Source: Neoarius graeffei
Lineage: Eukaryota > Chordata > Actinopteri > Siluriformes > Ariidae
DNA: 64,000 bases
Reading direction: 5' to 3'
Assembly: GCF_027579695.1 (NCBI RefSeq)
Contig: NC_083577.1
Coordinates: 39,871,198-39,935,197 of the forward strand
Shown here: in pieces, positions 55,765 through 64,000 of the stretch
Layout of the letters: each line of letters opens with the position of its first letter
Position numbering within the stretch: the first letter of the stretch is position 1
Notes under the pieces: generated by a model
Databases searched by the model: none
What the model was told of the DNA's origin: nothing
The model's input: only the letters and a program-made list of their open reading frames with translations
Program-made: the position numbers and the translations under genes

Positions 55765-56150
55765 AATTGGCCTTGCTGTTCCAATACTTTCAGAGGGAAA
55801 TGTATTGACTCAGAAGTTTAAAGAGATAGATCATTCAAAGTTAATAAGCACACTGAGTTAAAAGTTTATTTTACTTCTGAAGGATTTTTTTTCCTAAAGG
55901 AGAGACAAAAACAAGGAATGATAAAATACAGCTAGTTGTTATAGGGTTGAATAAAGTGTTCATTTAGAGTCCTATTGGGATATTCGAGTAAAATTTTAAT
56001 GTCTCTAAATAAATCCGTTTAGGTCTTTGCTAGAACGTCTGTTGAATATATCACTTTATGTAATTGCCATTATGTGCATTTTACTTTGTTTGTGGCACTA
56101 AAAGTGATTAAACTGTAATTAAACTTAAGGAAATACTGCTGGGCAAACGT
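55360..56150. other. Sequence with (GAAA)n only
   Basis: (GAAA)n at 55708-55767; no other feature recognised. Confidence 0.6.
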
Positions 56151-56189
56151 CTGCCATTGTTACATTGGAGTTGGTATGTGTGTTATATA

Positions 56190-57020
56190 CGGTACACTCC
56201 TCTGAACATCACCATCGATGGGCACAGCCTGGAAGTTGTTGTGAGCTTCATGTACCTCAGGTCCACTATCTCCATTGATGCAGAGGTGAACAACAGGATC
56301 GCCAAGGCAGCAGCAGTTATGGCTAAGCTACTAAACCAGAGAGTCTGGAAAAACCCCACCCTCACCGAGAAGACCAAACTGCGAGTCTACCAGGCCTATG
56401 TGCAAAGCACACTCCTCTACAGTAATGAAGCATGGACCAAATACGTCAGCAACAAGAGGAAACTCAACAGCTTCCACCTGAGGTGCCTCAGACGTATTCT
56501 ACATATCTGATGGCAGGACAAGGTGCCCAACACAGAGGTCCTGAAACATGCCAAGATGAGCAGCATGTTCATCATTCTCAGCAAGAGGCATCTTCATTGG
56601 CTCAGCCACGTCAGGAGAACGGACTCAGGCCGCATTCCCAAAGAGCTGGCAGAAGGTTCACGACGGGTGGGACGACCACGCCTGCGCTACAAAGATGTCT
56701 GCAAGAAAGACATGAAACTGTGCAGCATCAACGTCACCACCTGGGAACGATGTGCAGATGACCGTGCAGCTTGGCACCTTGCCATCAGAAAGGGCGTACA
56801 GAGAGCAGAGGAGACAAGAAACGAAAACCTTGAGGACAAGAGAGTGAGAAGGAAGGAAAGAAAATGACAGCCTCAGCAGGCATCGTCGTTCATCTGCAGC
56901 AAATGCAACAGAGACTGTCATTCACGGATTGGACTGCACAGCCACTCGTGAAGATGCAGATAAAAACATATCTGGACGCTACACCATCGTCTCTCGTAGA
57001 TGGAAGGATGCCGAGATATA
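56190..57020 (+). pseudogene. 5'-truncated LINE fragment, reverse-transcriptase C-terminus
   Basis: One frame with a single stop: PLNITIDGHSLEVVVSFMYL, AEVNNRIAKAAAVMAKLLNQ, KLRVYQAYVQSTLLYSNEAW, FHLRCLRRILHI, TGA at 56508-56510, WQDKVPNTEVLKHAKMSSMF, GSRRVGRPRLRYKDVCKKDM, then WHLAIRKGVQRAEE. This arrangement is the familiar end of a vertebrate non-LTR retrotransposon, distinct from the LINE at 18.7 kb. The stop fits a CGA-to-TGA change. Confidence 0.88.
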
Positions 57021-57560
57021 CGGTGTGAGTCAAACGTTTGGACACACCGTCAAATTCAATAGTTTTCCTTTATTTTTATTAATTAAAAGACACTTCATGT
57101 CTTAAACTAATGATGGATGTTGTTTCTCTTTACTTAGTTAAGCGGTTCTTGACATAATATGGATTACTCCAGTTGTGGAATAGGGCTATTTACTGTATTT
57201 TTATTATTTACTATTTACTGTTTGATCTTAAACACATTAAGAAGGCTAGAAATTGCACTAATTACCTTTTGACGAGGCACAACTGTTAATTGAAAAGCAT
57301 TCCAAGTGACGACCTCATGAAGCTGGTTAAGATAATGCCAATAGTGTGCAAAGCATCATCAAGGTAAACGGTGGCTACTTTGAGGAATCTAAAATATGAA
57401 TCATGTTATATTTTAACACTTTTTATTTACCACAAAATTCCATAAATGTTCTGTATGTTATTAAATGGTTTTGATTTCTTCAGTATTTTTCTGCAGTGTA
57501 GAAAATAGTCAAAATACAGAAAAACCTATGAGTAGGGGTGTCCAAACTTTTGACACATAT
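57021..57560. other. Dispersed repeat remnant, non-coding
   Basis: Begins GTGTGAGTCAAACGTTTGGACACACCG near 57022 and ends GGGGTGTCCAAACTTTTGAC near 57536, an inverted pair that suggests a Tc1-type MITE between them. Confidence 0.6.
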
Positions 57561-58085
57561 ATTTAACAGTTATTCCACAAAATTGAGTTGTACATAAGCT
57601 GACAGCCAATGGGGTGCGTAGCGGAGAGTTGCCTATAAGCCATGTACGATGAGATTGAGTGGAATAACTGTTTTATTTTCGCCACATTCACTGGATTTTG
57701 AGAAACAGAGCATTTTTATTTTTATTTTTTGCAAATTCGACAAATTAAAAACTTTATACAAAACGTCCAACAAAATCATTTCTGCTTAGAATGTAAACAC
57801 ACCGGCAAAATGATAGTAGCAATTTGTGAAAAATGCAATGATACGTATCAAAGATATGTTCTTACCAGCAAATACTTTTATTACATATTTTGTTGCTTTT
57901 TTTGTATTTTTTGGGAGTTTTGTTTTCGAGTAGAGTTTTTATTTCATCCTCGGTTGGTTCAGCAACACGCGGCACCATTTTGTTTTTCCTCTACTCACAG
58001 TATATGAGCTGATAGCCGAGTAGTAGAGTAGCCAATCAGAGCGTGCGATTGCTCATATCCAGTGAATGTGGATAGAATAAACTGT
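57561..58085. repeat. MITE family M, copy 3
   Basis: Left end TTTAACAGTTATTCCACAAAA; a palindromic subterminal region to TTGAGTGGAATAACTGTTTT at 57655; right block ATCCAGTGAATGTGGATAGAATAAA at 58057. Confidence 0.85.
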
Positions 58086-59007
58086 GTGTGTATATATGGT
58101 TTGCCTTTCGTTTGTGGCACCAACATGAGATCACAGTGTGTTAATTTTATGCACTGCATGAAACTAATTTATTCTGTAATGGACATAAAAACTATCATTT
58201 AAACATGGGCACCTGCACCCGACATAAATGTAGACACAACAAAGGAAGCCAAAAGATTGCAGATGAAGCTTTCAGTAATCATTTGCTTTTTAATTAATAT
58301 AATGTGAACGAATGCACTGGCAACAAAAAGCTCTTTTGCATGTGTAGATTGCATGATAAACCTTTTTTCACTTTTTTTTTAAATAAAAGACTAAGCCCAT
58401 TAGCTCTAACTACTTACTTAGCCATTTCAGAGCATCACAATAGCAAAAATACTGTTAGATTAAAAGACAACACACAAACCGCTTCAGCTCGGCCTCTGAC
58501 TAAGCTGTTCTGAATACAAGCTTCAATGAGGGTTTGACAAAGTACAATGTGGCTTCGCTGTGATTTAATCTGTCACTTTGCTGTAACATTCAGTAACAAA
58601 AGTACAGTAGCTCTGAAACTACTGTAGTGACAGATAATCATTTGAACAATTTTCCATTTCCCTCCTGCTGTATGCGTGTGTGCAGGGAAATTAGAGGTAA
58701 GGGATGTGTCAGATCGTTAGAAAATTGTTATGCAGCAACATTCTTGGCTTTTGTGAGGGAAAATCAGTGTTATGTCAGCATGTGTGGAAGTGCCAGAGAA
58801 CAGCAGAAATCAATTATTCATGTTTTCTGACAGACAGCAGCTGGGAGTGTGTGGGGCTGACTACTGATGTGAGGAGGTCGAGAAAGTTAGCCAAGTAAAA
58901 TGATAGAATTTGCCATTTGTATATTATTCGGTTATGAATAAGTGAAGCATGCAAAGCTTTCACCGTAAAACTCTGGTAAGTAGACATGGTAGAAGCAGGG
59001 GTGGATA
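58086..59007. other. Nothing recognised
   Basis: AT-rich DNA with no coding or repeat signature that I can name. Confidence 0.45.
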
Positions 59008-59090
59008 TACAGTCCTGTGCAAAGTCTTAGGAACCCTATTTTTTTCCATACAAACTTTGTTATTGATTCTATTTTATGACTTCTGCATTA

Positions 59091-59460
59091 GGCGGCACGG
59101 TGGTGTAGTGGTTAGCGCTGTCGCCTCACAGCAAGAAGGTCCGGGTTCGAGCCCCGTGGCCGACGAGGGCCTTTCTGTGCGGAGTTTGCATGTTCTCCCC
59201 GTGTCCGCGTGGGTTTCCTCCGGGTGCTCCGGTTTCCCCCACAGTCCAAAGACATGCAGGTTAGGTTAACTGGTGACTCTCAATTGACCGTAGGTGTGAG
59301 TGTGAATGGTTGTCTGTATCTATGTGTCAGCCCTGTGATGACCTGGCGACTTGTCCAGGGTGTACCCCGCCTTTCGCCCGTAGTCAGCTGGGATAGGCTC
59401 CAGCTTGCCTGCGACCCTGTAGGACAGGATAAAGCAGCTAGAGATAATGAGATGAGATGA
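59091..59460 (+). repeat. tRNA-derived SINE, GATGAGA-tailed
   Basis: GACTTCTGCATTA at 59078-59090 and 59461-59473. Confidence 0.96.
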
Positions 59461-59564
59461 GACTTCTGCATTATCGAATCAGTACAAAAACATTTTAGAG
59501 TTCCAAACGTCCATTTTCCAGCACAAAATTAAATGTTACAGAAAAAAAAAAGTTTGTATCTGCA

Positions 59565-60383
59565 TCTATATAATAAGCGGCAAAGTTTGTTTGTCTGTCT
59601 TGAGCTAACGTTGCCATTTCTCGACGTATTTTCACCAAATTTGGCAAGTAGGTTCAGGGATGACCTGGAATTTTGCAGATATAAACAAAATTCATGTATG
59701 GGGGCACAACATCCACCCACCCCCTCCCTCAATGCCTTTCACGTTACATTTATCATCATAAACGCTCGACAGATCTTCACTAAACTTGGCACGTAGGTAC
59801 AGGAGATAGCCACAATTTGGCAGAACTCAGAAATTCCATATTTGGGCCCCAGAGGGGGGTAGCACAGTGGTGTAGTGGTTAGCACTGTCGCCTCACAGCA
59901 AGAAGGTCCTGGGCTTGAGCCCAGCGGCCGACAAGGGCCTTTCTGTGTAGAGTTTGCATGCTCTCCCCGTGTCCACGTGGGTTTCCTCCGGGTGCTCCGA
60001 TTTCCCCCACAGTCCAAAGGCATGCAGGTTAGGCTAATTGGTGGCTCTAAATTGACCGTAGGTGTGAATGGTTGTCTGTGTCTATGTGTCATCCCTGTGA
60101 TGACCTGGCAACTTGTCCAGGGTGTACCCCACCTCTCGCCCATAGTTAGCTGGGATAGGCTCCAGCTTGCCTGTGACCCTGTAGGACAGGATAAGTGGCT
60201 ACAGATGATGGATGGATGGCCCCAGAGGGTCCTCGGTGGGCACCTGGGTGGTGGATGTTTGCATTTTTGTTTGTCTTGGGTTAACATCACCATTTCTCTA
60301 TGGATCTTCAACAAGTTTGACATGGAAGTCTGGGGGCAACCCAGAATTTTACAAAACCTGTGCAACACCGGGTAACCTGTTAG
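59565..60383 (+). mobile_element. Helitron-like non-autonomous element with precise A/T insertion
   Basis: Starts TCTATATAATAAGCGGCAAA and ends CACCGGGTAACCTGTTAG between GCA and TATTAC; the sister MITE reads GCATATTATATAAG at that place. About 450 bp without the inner SINE. Confidence 0.8.
59856..60217 (+). repeat. tRNA-derived SINE, TGGATGG-tailed, in the Helitron
   Basis: GGCCCCAGAGG at 59845-59855 and 60218-60228. Confidence 0.94.
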
Positions 60384-60733
60384 TATTACATAAGAGACCA
60401 CTTTTCAGATTAAAAAAGAAAGCATAATGAAGGCTGCTGGGTTTTGCTGCAAAATTAAGAAGCAAGTGTGACAAAGTGTCCAGAAGAACTGTGGCTGGTT
60501 CTGCAAGATGCTCATATCTTTATAAAACTGCACTCATTGTACCAAAGACTACTGTTTTTTTTTTAAAGCAAAGGGTCATCTCACATCAAATATTGACTTT
60601 GTTTCATTTATTATGGCTTATTGCTGTTTACAGTATTTTTTTAATGTTGAAACATTTAATTTCATTATTTTTAAGCCATTTTTGTTCTACAGCATTTCTT
60701 TACATGTGCCTAAGACTTTTACACAGTACTGTA

Positions 60734-61069
60734 TCTCTAGCCCAGTTGCCTGGGACAAGTAGATTATATGTCTGTTTTTTATTCACAGCTGCCCGATGAA
60801 CAAGCAGGTTGTTGATTTACAGCCACAGATGGGTTTTGTTTTGTTTAGCTGTTTTCTGCACTGGTCCAACCACCAGAAAAAGAAAAAAGTACTTTATACT
60901 GACTTTTCCAAAGGAAAAATAATAATTTAAGATGTCTTTAAATGTAACAGACCCCTGTTGGTTCATACTTCTTGATTGTGTTACTGCTTTCAGAATCCTG
61001 CCACCTGCAGCACTACTCACGTAAACCGAGGATGTGGTCTGGTTGCTGGTAGGAATTACTTTTACTAGG
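60734..61069. other. Nothing recognised
   Basis: About 335 bp with no feature I can name. Confidence 0.45.
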
Positions 61070-61071
61070 TA

Positions 61072-62666
61072 GAGTGGTGGTTTAAAGTTTGTGAACCCTT
61101 TAGAATTTTCTATATTTCTGCATAAATATGACCTAAAACATCATCAGATTTTCACACAAGTCCTAAAAGTAGATAAAGTTCAACAAATAAGACAAAAATA
61201 TTATACTTGGTCATTTATTTATTGAGGAAAATAATCCAATATTACATATCTGTGAGTGGCAAAAGTATGTGAACCTCTAGGATTAGCAGTTAATTTGAAG
61301 GTGAAATTAGAGTCAGGTGTTTTCAGTCAATGGGATGCCAATCAGGTGTGAGTGGGCACCCTGTTTTATTTAAAGAACAGGGATATATCAAAGTTTGATC
61401 TTCACAAAATGTTTGTGGAAGTGTATCATGGCGCAAACAAAGGAGATTTCTGAGGACCTCAGAACAAAAACATTGTTGATGCTCATCAGGCTGGAAAAGG
61501 TTACAAAACCATCTCTAAAGAGTTTGGACTCCACCAATCCACAGTCAGACAGATTGTGTACAAATGGAGGAAATTCAAGACCATTGGTACCCTCCCCAGG
61601 AGTGTTCAACCAACAAAGATCACTCCAAGAGCAAGGCGTATAATAGTCGGTGAGGTCACAAAGGACCCCAGGGTAACTTCTAAGCAACTGAAGGCCTCTC
61701 TCACATTGGCTAATGTTAACGTTCATGAGTCCACCATCAGGAGAACACTGAACAACAATGGTGTGTATGGCAGGGTTGCAAGGAGAAAGCCACTGCTCTC
61801 CAAAAAGAACATTGCTGCTCGTCTGCAGTTAGATCATGTGGACAAGCCAGAAGGCTATTGGAAAAATGTTTTGTGGATGTATGAGACCAAAATAGAACTT
61901 TTTGGTTTAAATGAGAAGCGTTATGTTTGGAGAAAGGAAAACACTGCATTCCAGCATAAGAACCTTATCCCATCTGTGAAACATGGTGGTGGTAGTATCA
62001 TGGTTTGGGCCTGTTTTGCTGCATTTGGGCCAGGATGGCTTGCCATCATTGATGGAGCAATGAATTCTGAATTATATCAGCGAATTCTAAAGGAAAATGT
62101 CAGGACATCTGTCCATGAACTGAATCTCAAGAGAAGGTGGGTCATGCAGCAAGACAACGACCCGAAGCACACAAGTTGTTCTACCAAAGAATGGTTAAAA
62201 AAGAATAAAGTTAATGTTTTGGAATTGCCAAGTCAAAGTCCTGACCTTAATCCAATGGAAATGTTGTGGAAGGACCTGAAGCGAGCAGTTCATGTGAAGA
62301 AACCCACCGACATCCCAGAGCTGAAGCTGTTCTGTACAGAGGAATGGGCTAAAATTCCTCCAAGCCGGTGTGCAGGACTGATCAACAGTTACCAGAAATG
62401 TTTAGTTGCAGTTATTGCTGCACAAGGGGGTCCCACCAGATACTGAAGCCAAAGGTTCACATACTTTTGCCACTCAAGGATATGTAATATTGGATCATTT
62501 TCCTCAATAAATAAATGAGCAAGTAAAATATTTTTGTCTCATTTGTTTAACTGGGTTCTCTTTATCTACTTTTTGGACTTGTGTGAAAATCTGATGATGT
62601 TTTAGGTCATATTTATGCAGAAATATAGAAAATTCTAAAGGTTTCGCAAACTTTCAAGCACCACTG
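61072..62666 (+). mobile_element. Tc1/mariner element (CAGTGGTGCTTGAAAG family), frameshifted
   Basis: Left end GAGTGGTGGTTTAAAGTTTG, inverted right end CAGTGGTGCTTGAAAGTTTG, beside TA at 61070 and 62667. Transposase ATG at 61428 (MAQTKEISEDLR), one-base loss near 61460, then open from about 61556 to 62446 (VYKWRKFKTIGTLPRS to GGPTRY). A few codons are missing near LQLDHVDKP compared with the sister copies. First catalytic block reads LWMYETKIELFG, so the catalytic Asp is replaced by Tyr. Confidence 0.94.
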
Positions 62667-62668
62667 TA

Positions 62669-63245
62669 TATTGATTAGCTTGAACAGATGATAGACAGTC
62701 TTTCCAGAATCAGGACAACAAATCAGGTGTGGAAACAGTGACAGGAGTATAATATAGAACAGTGTAGTATTAAAAATGTTATAAAACTCTAATGCTAGCA
62801 GAACAAGCAGTCACCTCACACTTGAACACTTACCGGTAACACTGAAAGCGAGGTTAGGGAAATTTTTAGTAGTATTTTCGTGATATTTCTTGGAATTCTC
62901 TTTACATCACGACAGCAATGAATAAATCAAATGCTCTGACAAAAAAAAAAAAAAATCAGTCATCTGTGGCAGTCATTTCATATGGTCTGAATGAAGTGAC
63001 TGGATGGCCTACCTGCCTGTCTACCTACCTGCCCACCTGCGCGCACACTACCTGTGAACTCATTGTGCGTGACCGGAGTCTTCTACAAAGCTACGCAGAC
63101 ATATTGTTAAAGTTAGCAAGCTAGTTGACAGCTGTGAGTCCTAACAATAGCCATGTTCATTGTTTGCATTCATTAGGTGTTTTCTTACATGTGAATGAAA
63201 TATGCGGTAGTTGGATATGACAATGATGCGTTGTGTTCCGTCCCC

Positions 63246-63288
<43 letters not shown>

Positions 63289-64000
63289 TCTCTCAGCAAC
63301 TCGTCCTCCAGCAGTAATCAGTCAATGTGCATTCATGTGTTTTGGAAGAGTGGCCTTGAATGGAGGGCTGAAGGGAGGGGGTGGGATTTTTCAACAGGAT
63401 ACATTCAAAATCCAGCTTACTCTTGCTGATTTCTCCAAAATCACCTACCTTTGCTTTACAAAATATGAAGATGCTAATTAGCTTTAGATACTTTGAGAAA
63501 AAAGAACACCAAAGCTCATGCCTGAAATATTAGTCAAAGATTTTCAGCCTTCTTGTCACCTGAGGTATTATCAGGAAAGGATAAAGCTTTATGCAGCTAT
63601 ATAAAGTCACTCCATCCAATGTGTTCTGTATTTTTATTTATTTTTTTGTCTGAGTAGAGTGGGGTAATACGCCCCCGTGGGGTAATACGCCCCCGGCCTG
63701 TTTTACCCAAAATAACCACCAGATGGCGCAAAGTTACATTTCTATTGTTGCTATGGACTGGCTTGACAACGGGGATATACAAATATCCACTGTGGATCGC
63801 ATATCAGCAACGCAGCGGAGAGAAATCAAATTTCATGGTAAGTGATATAATTTTCAGATATCAGTAAAACTGTATTTAGATAGCTGCTATTTCGTCAGAT
63901 ATCACAGCTGTGTATGTGGTATGAGTAGACAAGTCAGTACGTTAAAACAAATACATTAGGTATAAAAAGTTGAATCACATTTTGAAAGTAAGACCCTTTT
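62669..64000. other. Right edge: microsatellites and short repeats
   Basis: (CT)n at 63249-63295. GTGGGGTAATACGCCCCCG is repeated in tandem at 63660-63697. No gene recognised. Confidence 0.6.

Larger units (their letters stand above)
59010..60731. repeat. Tc1-type MITE (CTGTGCAAAAGTCTT ends), copy 2, with three nested insertions
   Basis: Left CAGTCCTGTGCAAAGTCTTA and inverted right TAAGACTTTTACACAGTACTG beside TA. Internal sequence matches 31251-31791 once the SINE (59091-59460) and the Helitron (59565-60383, itself holding a SINE) are removed. Confidence 0.9.

Overview
The window is nuclear DNA of a ray-finned fish: spliced vertebrate genes, very abundant Tc1/mariner elements, tRNA-derived SINEs, a CR1/L2-group LINE, Helitron-like and P/THAP-like fragments, and long (CA)n, (GATA)n and (TTTC)n tracts. 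The SINE and Tc1 content suggests an otophysan, possibly a catfish; that lineage guess is inference from repeat types only.

Two host genes are present. The first 1.9 kb holds the last coding exon of a cardiac-type calsequestrin (casq2, + strand), ending in 42 consecutive aspartates. From 5.5 to 49.35 kb on the - strand lies a complete coding set for the planar cell polarity protein Vangl1. It has eight coding exons joined by GT-AG junctions in compatible phase and encodes 523 aa from MDTDS to the C-terminal ETSV PDZ ligand. The two genes converge tail to tail about 3.8 kb apart, the same arrangement as CASQ2 and VANGL1 on human chromosome 1, which supports both assignments.

Layout: 1-1151 truncated Tc1 element in a casq2 intron; 1482-1944 casq2 terminal exon and 3' UTR; 2.3-5.5 kb intergenic with transposase relics and the vangl1 3' end; 5.5-18 kb vangl1 exons 8 to 3; 18-45.3 kb vangl1 intron 2 (27.3 kb), packed with nested mobile elements (a Tc1 split by a full LINE, a P-like THAP element, several Tc1 copies, two inverted copies of a 1.7-1.8 kb element, a pogo-type element, a PIF/Harbinger element, a SINE-templated duplication); 45.3-49.35 kb exons 2 and 1; 49.35-64 kb upstream or 5' UTR-intron DNA, again mostly repeats, including a Tc1 copy with an uninterrupted transposase frame.

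No bacterial-type system, CRISPR array or novel multigene system is visible. The most informative structures are rearrangements readable from the sequence: a 604-bp tract apparently copied between two SINE loci, a 73-bp copy of Tc1 DNA next to a ~265-bp-arm foldback, and several insertions dated by a matching empty site in the same window.
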